64,000 nucleotides of DNA from an uncultured Spirochaetia bacterium. Its GTDB lineage: Bacteria > Spirochaetota > Spirochaetia > SZUA-6 > Bin103. Location of the stretch: contig CATQHW010000001.1 in NCBI GenBank assembly GCA_958296075.1, forward strand, positions 806,001 through 870,000. The letters are read 5' to 3'. A program made the position numbers and the translations under genes. A model generated the notes under the pieces. It was not told the DNA's origin. It saw nothing but the letters and a program-made list of their open reading frames with translations, and did no database searches. Shown here piece after piece: positions 29,921 through 39,484 of this stretch (its first letter is position 1; the number at the start of each line of letters is the position of its first letter).

Positions 29921-31600
29921 TTACAGCTCCGCTGTCTTTTCGACGTCACATAGTAGGATCTCACCCGACAGCAGCTTGCGGAGGAGTAGATCGTGGACTT
30001 CTGACAGCAGCACGCATTCCCTTGTGTTCGCGACGATTTGATCGTAGAGCGGGCGAACAGTCTCCTCATAGGCGGCAATTACCGCTCGCGACGGGACGAC
30101 GACGGGAATTGTCCGGTACACGGCCTTGCTGATTTCGGCGAATGTGGAGCCACCCGCTATGCTTCTAATGTAATCAAGGTTTTCGTAACACCAGAACAGG
30201 ACGTATAGATCAGGTAGGCGGCCATTGCAGATCATGGCGATGAAGCCCTGGTTTATGGCGGCTGGCACTTCCGTGATCGCTAGATATCCGATAGGAGCAC
30301 GCGACGACAAGAGAACCGTACCAATCGGAAGGACTCCCGAGCCGATCTTTTTCACTCCGGCATCGGTGATCTTCCTATTCGTCTGCACTAACACCGGTGA
30401 ATGGAGCGCTGATAGATCTTTTGGCGTAGCCCAGTGATGCTTGCCGTTGTTCCAGTACGCGGATTCCTTCGTACTGGGAGTACCGCCTCCCACAGTGTTC
30501 ACTTCCTTGCCGATCTCGGATACCTCCCACCCTACCGGCCTGGCAACTAAATTCGAGTCGAGAAATCGGTCAGGGAACCGTTCGGTGAAATCTTCCGGCA
30601 GGCCAGTGTCGCGGCCTTCCATCTTGGCGCGCACGGGATCGAAGTCGACAAACCAGGATTTGAACAACGCCCTCGCCATTTCCTCCAGAGTTTCGTTCAT
30701 GCGGTGGTTCACCTCGATCTTGTCGTCGATCTTCTCAAGAACGTGGACGATGGCGCGTTGTTCTTCGAGAGGCGGAAGTGGGATGGAAATCGATCGAAGA
30801 AATGAGACCGGCTGCGCGATCGATGGTACGCCGACTTGAGACGTGTTCGCTAGTAACCGGTGCCGGCCTTCGTGCGTCTTGAAGTAGTACGCTATGAACT
30901 GCGGAATCACCTGTCGTCGATCACAGCGCAGATAGAACTGGCTTTGAGAGACGACGTAACGGTCGTAGGTCGAATCGTCGGGAACATAGGCGACTTGGCC
31001 AATGGTTCCCCGGTGAGAGAATACTATGTCTCCTCGTTGTACGTTCGCGTTCTTCAGGCGCGCTGCATGTTCCTCCGTGATGAATTTGAATCCTGGGCTA
31101 TCATCGACTCGTACTCCATGGAGATGCTGACCGCTGATGATCGGTATACCCTCCGGTACGAACGTGTTCACTCGAATGGATGACCCGAACGGACCCATCG
31201 CTATCTTCTCGGCGATTTCCTCGATCCGCTTCTCCGGCCATACCACCTGTCGAGCGCGGTCCTTTTCTACGAACACCACGTGGTTCCGTCCGATCTGACG
31301 GTGGAATCCTTCCGGCAAGGACGCCCAGTCGCGCGCTTCCACCAGGAAGGGAACGGTGGACTCACCCACTGCCTCCATGAAGTCAGCAAGCCGCGAGTCG
31401 TCGATCCTGGCGAGACCGGGGCCGCGCAGCACGAGGTCGAGGTCGCTGCCGTCGTGGCTCTGGCCGTTCACGCGGCTGCCGTAGGCCCAGACTTCCACGT
31501 CGGACAGGTGCTTTCGCAGTAGCGCTTCGATGGTGGCGCGATGGCGGGCCGACAGGCGCAGCTTGCCGGCCGGCTGCCCCGCGGCCGGCAAGTCACGCAT
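29921..31600 (-). CDS. hsdS: Type I specificity subunit with N-terminal MntA-like nucleotidyltransferase domain
   Basis: A 559-residue fusion. Residues 20-115 are a minimal nucleotidyltransferase: G41-S42 and D53/D55 form a perfect GSx10DxD motif (YGSRVNG, GSDLDLVL), with EARDW as the third-acid region. Residues 118-559 are HsdS: target-recognition domain 1 (about 120-290), the conserved LPPLEEQRAIVHVLEKIDDKIE helix, TRD2 (about 365-520) with VGGGTPSTKE and a second terminal helix ending LRKLLSGEI. The ATG lies inside the end of the HEPN gene, with an 8-bp overlap. HsdS sets DNA specificity; MntA-type domains inactivate HepT toxins by AMP transfer. The fusion puts both on one chain. Confidence 0.9.
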   Translation of the reverse strand: MRDLPAAGQPAGKLRLSARHRATIEALLRKHLSDVEVWAYGSRVNGQSHDGSDLDLVLRGPGLARIDDSRLADFMEAVGESTVPFLVEARDWASLPEGFHRQIGRNHVVFVEKDRARQVVWPEKRIEEIAEKIAMGPFGSSIRVNTFVPEGIPIISGQHLHGVRVDDSPGFKFITEEHAARLKNANVQRGDIVFSHRGTIGQVAYVPDDSTYDRYVVSQSQFYLRCDRRQVIPQFIAYYFKTHEGRHRLLANTSQVGVPSIAQPVSFLRSISIPLPPLEEQRAIVHVLEKIDDKIEVNHRMNETLEEMARALFKSWFVDFDPVRAKMEGRDTGLPEDFTERFPDRFLDSNLVARPVGWEVSEIGKEVNTVGGGTPSTKESAYWNNGKHHWATPKDLSALHSPVLVQTNRKITDAGVKKIGSGVLPIGTVLLSSRAPIGYLAITEVPAAINQGFIAMICNGRLPDLYVLFWCYENLDYIRSIAGGSTFAEISKAVYRTIPVVVPSRAVIAAYEETVRPLYDQIVANTRECVLLSEVHDLLLRKLLSGEILLCDVEKTAEL

Positions 31601-32024
31601 CGTCCGCTCCGTCGATGACGGCAGCCAACGTCTTGGCGTCAGCGATGAAGCCCGGCAGCAGCTTCAAGGTCGCCTCGGCGAAGCCTTCGCCATAGTCGTG
31701 GGCGATGTCGTTGCGGTTGTCGCGGTACTCCAGCCAGCGCTCGCAGACGTCCGCCGGCAGCAGGCCGTGCTTGGCGGCGTGCCGGAACACGTCCTTGAAG
31801 GTGAGCCGGTCGGCCTGCCGGTTGCTGGCGAACCAGGGTCGCAGGCGCTTCTTCAGCAGCTTGCCGCCTTGCTCCAGCACCAACTCGAACGCCTTGACGC
31901 AGGCGGCGTGGTAGATGTCGTAGAGAATGTCCTCGGCATCGTGGCCGCCAAGCTTGTCGAGCGCCAGCTCCAGGGTCCTGATGCAGCGCTTCAGATAAGT
32001 GGTGTCTATCGCCAAGTGGTCCAT
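31593..32024 (-). CDS. HEPN-domain (HepT-like) toxin of a HEPN/MNT pair
   Basis: A 143-residue all-helical protein. R104-N-D-I-A-H109-D-Y111 is an exact Rx4HxY motif, the RNase active site of HepT-like HEPN toxins; the tyrosine is the residue AMPylated by MntA in the Shewanella pair. The N-terminal helix carries IDTTYLKRCIRTLELALDKL. It is directly followed, with 8-bp overlap, by hsdS carrying an MntA-like domain, so the usual hepT-mntA order is kept. ATG 32024 fits the family start. Older annotation would call this a nucleotidyltransferase substrate-binding protein. Confidence 0.88.
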   Translation of the reverse strand: MDHLAIDTTYLKRCIRTLELALDKLGGHDAEDILYDIYHAACVKAFELVLEQGGKLLKKRLRPWFASNRQADRLTFKDVFRHAAKHGLLPADVCERWLEYRDNRNDIAHDYGEGFAEATLKLLPGFIADAKTLAAVIDGADDA

Positions 32025-32195
32025 GGGTCCGGGTTCCAAACGTGAGTCGGCCAACGGTCCCGGTGAGTCCGCACGACCGAGCGCTACACCATACCACGGC
32101 GGACGCCCCGATTCGCGTCCTGCGGCGGCGCTTGACGTCGTACCGACCTCTTTACGTACCGTACCATGCACGAAAGTCCGATAGGAGGCGCCCGC

Positions 32196-32479
32196 ATGGC
32201 GAGTGAACGGATCACGAGCTACACCGAGGCCCGTCAGAATCTCAAATCGTTGATGGACAGCGTGATCGAGGATCGCGTGCCGGTGATCATCACGCGGACT
32301 ATACGGGCGACCCGGTGAGCATGCTGTCCAAGGCCGAGTACGACGCGACGATGGAGACCTTTCACCTGCTGCGGTCACCGCGAAACGCGGAACGCCTGCG
32401 CGACGCGATTGCCGGCATCGAAGCGGGTAACGTCGTGCACGTCGACCTCGCCGCCGGGGAGATCGCAGAGCGGCCGTGA
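32196..32479 (+). pseudogene. Phd/YefM-type antitoxin gene, frameshifted
   Basis: ATG 32196 has AGGAGG at 32183-32188. The first 34 codons give a normal YefM start, ITSYTEARQNLKSLMDSV and VPVIITR. The expected continuation, GDPVSMLSKAEYDATMETFHLL, is in another frame that runs to a TGA at 32477. The break lies at about 32303-32310. YefM antitoxins bind DNA and neutralise RelE/YoeB-type mRNA interferases. The shift removes the toxin-binding C-terminus. An IS3 element begins 110 bp downstream, where the toxin gene should be. Confidence 0.75.
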
Positions 32480-32492
32480 GCCGGGACCGCTC

Positions 32493-32576
32493 GTGGCCAT
32501 CGCATTCTCCCGGCAGGCTCGGGCAGACTACCGTAACGGTCGGTGCATCGTCGTTCAGTGTCGCTACCACTATTGA
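32493..32576 (+). pseudogene. Possible 5' remnant of a RelE/YoeB-type toxin gene
   Basis: After the antitoxin gene, a GTG at 32493 opens a 27-codon frame starting VAIAFSRQARADYR, which resembles the first strand and helix of RelE/YoeB-like toxins. It degenerates and stops 14 bp before the left inverted repeat of the IS3 element. The match is short, so this is a suggestion from position more than from sequence. Confidence 0.25.
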
Positions 32577-32648
32577 AACCGAGGTACCATGGAGTTTGTC
32601 CCGCTTTCGTGGACACATCAAGAGTGAAAACGAAAAGGAGGGACTACG

Positions 32649-32962
32649 ATGCCGAGAACGCATCAAGCGTATCCGCAGGAGCTTCGTCAGCGGCTGGTCG
32701 AACTGGTGCACGCCGGACGCACGCCGGAGGAACTGGCTCAGGAGTACGAGCCTTCGGCCGGGTCGATCCGCAACTGGGTCGCTCAAGGTGAACACGACAC
32801 CGGACAGCGCAGCGACGGGCTCAACAGCGAGGAACGTCAGGAACTGCGCCGCCTGCGGCGCGAGAACAAGCAACTGCGCATTGAACGCGACATCCTAAAA
32901 AAGCAGCGGCTTGGTTCGCTCGGGAGAGCGACTCGATCCCGGCGCGGGATTCCAGTTCGTGA
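32649..32962 (+). CDS. IS3 OrfA (helix-turn-helix DNA-binding protein), with -1 slip site
   Basis: OrfA starts MPRTHQAYPQELRQRLVEL, has a helix-turn-helix (SAGSIRNWVAQGE) and the leucine-zipper segment ELRRLRRENKQLRIERDILKK. At 32897-32903 the heptamer A AAA AAG is in the classical zero-frame setting for programmed -1 slippage. The -1 frame gives AAAWFARESDSIP, the family end of OrfA, and stops at 32962. An alternative is that one A has been lost from the run. AGGAGG-like sequence precedes the ATG. Confidence 0.75.
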
Positions 32963-33815
32963 AGGCGAATCAGGCCGTCTGGCCGGTGCGCACCGTCTGC
33001 CGGGTGCTGGGTCTCTCCCCCAGCGGCTACTACGCATGGGTGGGTCGCGCACCGTCGGCGCGGGCACGCCGGGATCAGCAACTGCAGGAGCAGATCAAAG
33101 AGCTCTGGGACGCCAACCGGCAGGGGTATGGACGCCCGCGCATCCATGCCGAGTTGCAGGAGTCAGGCCAGCGAGTGAGCGCGAAGCGGGTCGGGCGCCT
33201 GATGCAGCGCGCCGGCATCGCCGGGGCCAGCCGCAGGCGGCAGGTGCAGACCACCACGCGCGTGGAGCGTGCCGCGCATGGCGCCGGACTTGGTGCAGCG
33301 GGACTTCACGGCCGCCCGGGCCGACCGCCTGTGGGTAGCCGACATTACCTACGTGCCGACGTGGTCGGGGTTTCTGTATCTGGCGGTGGTGCTCGATGTC
33401 TGGAGCCGCCGGGTGGTGGGCTGGTCGATGGCCACGCACCTGCGCACGCAGTTGGTGCTGGGGGCGTTGGACATGGCGATCTGGCAGCGCCGCCCGCGTG
33501 GCGTGGTGCATCACAGCGACCAAGGCTCGCAGTACCCCTCGATCGCGTTCGGGGTGCGGTGCCAGGAGGCTGACGTGACCGTCGACCGGCACGGTGGGCG
33601 ATGCCTGCGACAACGCGCTGTGCGAGAGCTTCTTCGCGACCCTGGAGTGCGAGTTGCTGGATCGTCACCGCTTTCGCGGCCACGCTGAGGCGCGCTTGGC
33701 GGTGTTCGAGTTCATCGAGGGCTTCTCCAACCGACGCAGGAGACATTCGGCGCTGGGCTACCGGTCGCCGGTCGCCTTCGAGGCCGCTCAGAGCGGCGTG
33801 AGGGCGAGCGCATGA
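32932..33815 (+). pseudogene. IS3 OrfB transposase, broken by two frameshifts
   Basis: DDE integrase domains are all present but in three frames. Frame one, up to about 33260, has FVKANQAVWPVRTVCRVLG, SGYYAW and GRPRIHAEL. Frame two (about 33270-33575) has DRLWVADITYVPT (first catalytic D) and VHHSDQGSQY (second D). Frame three (about 33580-33815) has DNALCESFFATLECEL (catalytic E) and the end RRRRHSALGYRSP. The breaks are near 33255-33285 and 33574-33582. The transposase is therefore inactive as written. Confidence 0.85.
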
Positions 33816-34174
33816 GCACTGCCGTGGTGGGGATCCGGGCCGTGGCAACCGGTCGCACTGAGCCGCAGAGCGGCCCGTTGCGGCCCGTGCGAATGGCGGC
33901 TCATGACGGCGTGGCGGCTGGCCGTAGGACTCCTGCGATCTGCCCGGCGGTCGGGTCCGGGCCGGTGCGGGTGCGCCGACGCGGCTCGGACGATCGGGCG
34001 ACGAGCGCCCGCGAGCGCGGTTGCCGTTGCCGTACCGTCGCGTTCGGCAGCCGCATCCTGTTGGCACGACAGAGGTCCCCAGGCCGCCGCAAGCACGAGG
34101 AGGGAGCTTGACCTGCCGGCTACGCCGGGAGGAAGGTTCCCTCTCACCGGAGTATCAAAACCTCAGCGATTACC
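33816..34174. other. Gene-free right arm of the IS3 element
   Basis: About 360 bp between the orfB stop and the right inverted repeat. Short frames on both strands show only arginine-rich shadow sequence. It is much longer than the usual few dozen bases in this position, so it may contain inserted or rearranged DNA. I see no other feature in it. Confidence 0.4.
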
Positions 34175-34201
34175 TGTCCGCCAAACCGGGACAATTCCAT
34201 A

Positions 34202-34229
34202 TTGACAAGATAAAGAATTAGGATATAGA
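34202..34229 (+). promoter_or_regulatory. Sigma-70-like promoter abutting the IS3 right end
   Basis: TTGACA (34202-34207, all six consensus bases) is followed after 16 bp by TATAGA (34224-34229). It begins 3 bp outside the IS right repeat and lies in the only A+T-rich stretch nearby. It is well placed to drive the solute-binding-protein-like gene starting at 34282, whose GAGGAGG is at 34271-34277. Confidence 0.5.
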
Positions 34230-34281
34230 TTGTAGACGACGTCGGGGGGAGTTCCGCGACGCTTTCCGACGAGGAGGAAAC

Positions 34282-35598
34282 ATGAAGCGACTCATCATCG
34301 GATCGATCGCGAGCCTCATGGTCATCGGCGCGAGCGCGTATGCTCAGTATGTCGAAGGACCGTGGTTTGCGGAGCAGGTTGCGCGCGGCGACCTGCCGCC
34401 GATCGAGGAACGGCTCCCGGTGGAGCCGCTGGTGCTGGTGCCCGGCGCCGGGTACGCGTTCTCGGCCGGGGGCATGCACACCGAAGGCTCGTACGACCGC
34501 GGTTCCGTCGACATCCCCAATATCCAGGGCCTGACCTCTACGCCATTCAGCGTGCACCGGTTCGAGACCACGCTGCTGCCGTGGGCCTGGAAGGGATGGG
34601 AAAGCTCGGCCGACAACATGATCTGGACGTTCTACATGCGGGAAGGCATGAAGTGGTCCGACGGCGACGATTACACCGCCGACGACATCCTGTTCTGGTT
34701 CGAGAACGTGCACGGCGAAACCGAAGCCGCGGCTCAGTACCGGGAAGCGGGGGCACGGACCAAGAACGCCGTGGCGGACGCTACCGAACGTATCGAGAAG
34801 GTGGACGACTACACGCTGCGCTTCCATCTCAAGGCGCCGGATCCGCGTTTCGAGTGGCTGGTCGGTCAGCGCTCCGAGCGTGAGCTGCTGAACGTCGACT
34901 CCCACTACCTGCCGCAGTTCCATCCGGCGAGCGGCGACGCCGAGGCGTTGGCCGCCAAGGTTTCCGCGGGCGAGTTCGACACCTGGATGCAGCTCTTCGA
35001 CGATCGGCGCGACCAGATGGGCAACACCAATCCCGACAAGCCGCACCTGATGCCGTGGGGGCCGTCCGACCCGCCGCCGGCCAACCCGGCGGTGTTCAGC
35101 GCCAACCCGTACAACTGGATGGTGGTGGATGACCGCGTCCTGCCGACGCCGTGCCCGCCGACGCCGACGCCGACGCCGTTCCCGCCGACGCCGACGCCGT
35201 TCCCGATGCCGACGCAGGAGATCAATGACAACTGGGATCGGATGATCCAGGAGGCGGGCACGGACACGCTGACCGAGTTGACGCACGAGTGGTACCGCCG
35301 CCAGGCCGATCAGGTCTGGACGCTCCCGCACCTGACGTTCCCGCCGACGCCGACGCCGACGCCGTTCCCGACGCCGACGCCGTTCCCGACGCCGACGCCG
35401 TTCCCGACGCCGACGCCGTTCCCGATGCCGACGCCGTGCCCGATGCCGACGCAGGAGATCAATGACAACTGGGATCGGATGATCCAGGAGGCGGGCACGG
35501 ACACGCTGACCGAGTTGACGCACGAGTGGTACCGCCGCCAAGCCGATCAGGTCTGGACGCTCCCGCACCTGACGTTCCCGCCGGAGCTCGACGTATGA
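34282..35598 (+). CDS. Mosaic oligopeptide-binding-protein-like gene with PTPTPFP tracts and a duplicated C-terminal unit
   Basis: A 438-residue frame. Residues 1-22 are a signal peptide. Residues 23-285 match the N-terminal part of family-5 solute-binding proteins and resemble the binding protein encoded at 39.6-41.6 kb (DLPPIEERLPVEPLVLVP, GMKWSDGDDYTADDI, SHYLPQFHP). The middle third of the family is missing. In its place are Pro-Thr-Pro-Phe repeats (35142-35216 and 35341-35450), each followed by the same segment QEINDNWDRMIQEAGTDTL...EWYRRQADQVW, which looks like a C-terminal binding-protein helix pair. Ligand binding is unlikely. GAGGAGG precedes the ATG. A recombined relic or an assembly artefact is possible. 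Confidence 0.6.
   Translation: MKRLIIGSIASLMVIGASAYAQYVEGPWFAEQVARGDLPPIEERLPVEPLVLVPGAGYAFSAGGMHTEGSYDRGSVDIPNIQGLTSTPFSVHRFETTLLPWAWKGWESSADNMIWTFYMREGMKWSDGDDYTADDILFWFENVHGETEAAAQYREAGARTKNAVADATERIEKVDDYTLRFHLKAPDPRFEWLVGQRSERELLNVDSHYLPQFHPASGDAEALAAKVSAGEFDTWMQLFDDRRDQMGNTNPDKPHLMPWGPSDPPPANPAVFSANPYNWMVVDDRVLPTPCPPTPTPTPFPPTPTPFPMPTQEINDNWDRMIQEAGTDTLTELTHEWYRRQADQVWTLPHLTFPPTPTPTPFPTPTPFPTPTPFPTPTPFPMPTPCPMPTQEINDNWDRMIQEAGTDTLTELTHEWYRRQADQVWTLPHLTFPPELDV
35206..35346 (+). repeat. 141-bp direct repeat, copy 1
   Basis: This 141-bp unit recurs 237 bp downstream at 35443-35583 with a single base difference (G at 35304, A at 35541). The offset is a multiple of three, so the same 47 residues are encoded twice. 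The near identity implies a recent duplication or a collapsed or expanded assembly. Confidence 0.9.
35341..35450 (+). repeat. Tandem CCGACGCCGACGCCGTTC repeat tract
   Basis: Roughly 18-bp units built from CCGACG and CCGTTC are repeated in tandem, encoding PTPTPF. A shorter tract of the same kind lies at 35142-35216 before copy 1 of the 141-bp repeat. Unit number differs between the two tracts, as expected of slipped-strand change. Confidence 0.85.
35443..35583 (+). repeat. 141-bp direct repeat, copy 2
   Basis: Second copy of the unit at 35206-35346, differing at one silent position (CAG to CAA). It is followed by the last five codons (PELDV region) of the frame and its stop. Confidence 0.9.
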
Positions 35599-36080
35599 GC
35601 GTCGAGCGCGACTGGCTGACCCGGCACCCGCTGCAGGGCTGGCGGGGCGTGGCCGTGCGCGACTCACGGGACGGCGTGACCGAGCTGCGGCACGTGGGGT
35701 GCGTCGGCGACGACGTGAGCGAGACGGGGGAGGCTATGCCGGTCCCGCGCGGTACCGACATCCCACCGCGCTGCACCGTCTGCGAGGCGCCGATCGAGCA
35801 GGCCGCCCCCGTGACCGCCGGCGATCTCGTCCCCGTCCCCGACCCGCAGACGATCGGCCAGCGCCTAGTCGGGGCCATCCGGGCCGCGATCGAGGAGGCG
35901 CAGGCCGAGGTGCAGGTAGTCCTCGACGACACCGACGATGGCAACGACCGCCGTGCGGCGACGCTGGGTCACGACCTGCAGGCCGCCGGGCTCTGGGACA
36001 TGCAGGGACGGCTCGCCGACCTGATATCGGGAGCGGATATCGCAGTAGAGGCCGGATGGGACCTGGAGGAGGAGGAGTGA
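35595..36080 (+). CDS. Hypothetical protein coupled to the mosaic gene
   Basis: A 161-residue acidic protein. The ATG at 35595 overlaps the stop of the mosaic gene (ATGA). The N-terminal half has a CTVCEAPIEQA segment with two cysteines; the C-terminal half is a long helix pair (VGAIRAAIEEAQAEVQVVL, GLWDMQGRLADLI) ending in EEEE. I do not recognise it. The style is that of phage or plasmid accessory proteins, and it lies between two IS3-type elements. Confidence 0.5.
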   Translation: MSVERDWLTRHPLQGWRGVAVRDSRDGVTELRHVGCVGDDVSETGEAMPVPRGTDIPPRCTVCEAPIEQAAPVTAGDLVPVPDPQTIGQRLVGAIRAAIEEAQAEVQVVLDDTDDGNDRRAATLGHDLQAAGLWDMQGRLADLISGADIAVEAGWDLEEEE

Positions 36081-36256
36081 GCGACAGCATGGCAGCCCAA
36101 CTTCAAGGGCGTCCATCCGCGGACCGGCCAGCCGTTCGAGTTCGGAGGCATGTGGTACGAGTAGCGCGTGATCTGACCGTTCGAAACGACTGAGGTGGTC
36201 CTGGAAAACTAGACAGGAGGTTAAGGTGTATTTCCAGGCCTTGAGGGGCCGACGAG

Positions 36257-36749
36257 ATGGCGACGAAACGGCGTCGATTCACAGCGGAGTTCAAAACCCG
36301 GGTGGCGCTGGAAACGCTGCGTGGTGACCGTACGATCCAGGTCTGCAGGAACTGTTCGCGGGCGGCGCCAGCCGCCCGCAAGCCGATCACGCAGCGACCA
36401 TTCATGACCTGCACGCCAAGATCGGCGAGTTGACCGTGGAGCGCGATTTTAGCACGCGGGCTCGCGCGCTGAGCCGTGCGGAGCGACGGATGATGATCGA
36501 CCGCGACCACGAAGGCTTGAGCTTGAGCCGTCAGTGCGTGCTGCTCGGGCTGAGTCGTTCGGCGCTGTACTACACGCCGGTCGGCCAGAGCGCCGAGACC
36601 TTGGCACTGATGCGACGCATCGACGAACGGTACTTGCGCTTCCCGTTCTACGGGAGCCGCAGATGGCGCGCCATCTGGCGCGTGAGGGGGTGTCGGTCGG
36701 CCGCCACCGGAGTGCGCCGGCTGATGCGCTTGCTGGGCTTGGAGGCGAT

Positions 36750-36757
<8 letters not shown>
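36257..36757 (+). mobile_element. Second IS3-family element, internally deleted and 3'-truncated
   Basis: OrfA starts at ATG 36257 (MATKRRRFTAEFKTRVALE, DRTIQ). About 70 bp are missing after this, and the frame changes to LQELFAGGAS and HDLHAKIGELTVERDF. OrfB-type sequence follows (RMMIDRDHEGLSLSRQCVLLGL, RIDERYLRFPFYGSRR), with a pair of compensating frameshifts at about 36661-36716, then [13 protein letters not shown]. The DDE core is absent because the element ends at about 36757, directly at the 3' end of hsdM. It is a dead relic. The left end lies within about 36190-36256. Confidence 0.75.
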
Positions 36758-38390
<1,633 letters not shown>

Positions 38391-38474
38391 TTTCGCGTCA
38401 GCCTCGCCTCGGGCAGTATACGCGCTCTCGGGCGATATCGAGAGTCCAACGGCGGTACCCGGCCGCGGCGACCG

Positions 38475-39446
38475 ATGATCCAGGCTGCTCGTAGTATGAT
38501 GCGAGTGACAATGGTAACTCTCAGAACACGAAAACCGATCGTCGGTCTGCCCATCATCGCGCTGCTGTGGGCCGCGTCTCCTTCGCTGGCGATGGCGCAC
38601 GAGCTCCAGGACGGCGTGCCGCGCATCGCCGTGGTGTCCGCCTTCGCGCCGGAGCTGGCGGTCCTCAAGGAAGACCTGGAAGGCGCTACGGCGTACTCGC
38701 TGAATGGCGTCGAGTTCTCCGTCGGGACGCTGCAGGGGCGGGACGTCGCGCTGTTCCTGAGCGGCATCAGCGTCGTCAACGCGGCGATGACGACCCAGCT
38801 CGCGCTCGATCACTTCGGAATCGAACGGATCGTCTTCTCCGGCATCGCCGGCGGCGTCGATCCCGCGCTCGGCATCGGCGACATCGTGATCGCCGACCGG
38901 TGGGGCCAGTATCTCGAACTGGTCTTCGCCCGCGAGGTCGAAGGCGGATGGAGCACGCTGCCGTTCTTCGACTATCCGTACCCGAACTTCGGCATGATGT
39001 TTCCGCGCTCGGTCACCGTGCAGCGGACCGGCGCCGGCGCTCCGGAGACCCGTTTCTGGTTCCCGGTCGACGCTACGCTGCTGGCCGCCGCCCGGGTGGC
39101 AGCCGCGGAGGTGGCGCTCGCTCGCTGTACGGCGGACGACACCTGTCTGCGGCTCAAACCCCGGATCGTGGTCGGCGGCGCCGGCGTCTCCGGGAGCGCC
39201 TTCATCGACAACGCGGCGTTCCGGGAATATGCGTTCGAGACCTTCGGCGCGCGCGTGCTGGATATGGAGAGCGCCGCCGTGGCGCACGTGGCCTACGCGA
39301 ACGACGTCCCGTTCATCGCCATCCGCAGCCTGTCCGACCTGGCGGGTGGCGGCGACGGCGAAAACCAGCTCGAGGTCTTTCTCGATCTTGCCGCCGGCAA
39401 CGCCGCGGCAGTCGTCAAGGCGTTCTTGCGCGCGCTGCCCGAATAG
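38475..39446 (+). CDS. Exported 5'-methylthioadenosine/S-adenosylhomocysteine nucleosidase family protein
   Basis: A phosphorylase-superfamily protein of 323 residues with an N-terminal signal peptide (hydrophobic [20 protein letters not shown], cleavage near AHE). The catalytic domain follows: [40 protein letters not shown] and the signature [26 protein letters not shown] with the conserved Met-Glu and Asp. MTA/SAH nucleosidases cleave adenine from methylthioadenosine and S-adenosylhomocysteine, normally in the cytoplasm, so export is notable. The start is uncertain: ATGs at 38475, 38496, 38499 and 38511 are all possible. It is divergent from hsdM. Confidence 0.85.
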   Translation: MIQAARSMMRVTMVTLRTRKPIVGLPIIALLWAASPSLAMAHELQDGVPRIAVVSAFAPELAVLKEDLEGATAYSLNGVEFSVGTLQGRDVALFLSGISVVNAAMTTQLALDHFGIERIVFSGIAGGVDPALGIGDIVIADRWGQYLELVFAREVEGGWSTLPFFDYPYPNFGMMFPRSVTVQRTGAGAPETRFWFPVDATLLAAARVAAAEVALARCTADDTCLRLKPRIVVGGAGVSGSAFIDNAAFREYAFETFGARVLDMESAAVAHVAYANDVPFIAIRSLSDLAGGGDGENQLEVFLDLAAGNAAAVVKAFLRALPE

Positions 39447-39484
39447 CCCGGCCTACACGGGCGGCGGGGAGGACGTCGAGGCAC

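Larger units (their letters stand above)
32590..34199 (+). mobile_element. IS3-family insertion sequence, decayed, with both terminal inverted repeats
   Basis: The left end TGGAGTTTGTCCCGC... (32590-32615) pairs with the right end at 34175-34199, whose reverse complement begins TGGAATTGTCCCGG; about 20 of 25 positions match with one gap. Ends are TG...CA as in the family. No target duplication is evident (CCA left, TAT right). It carries orfA and an orfB broken in three frames, then about 360 bp without a gene before the right end. The total of 1.61 kb is longer than usual for IS3 elements. Confidence 0.75.

Noticed and set aside
35142..35583. Regular repeats suggesting a CRISPR array
   Set aside because: Units are 6-18 bp without unique spacers, stay in one reading frame (PTPTPFP) and include a 141-bp duplication; no cas genes are present.
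36077..36165. Short frame ending NFKGVHPRTGQPFEFGGMWYE before the second IS3 relic
   Set aside because: The sequence looks protein-like, but there is no start or ribosome site and too little length; at most a remnant of an unknown gene.
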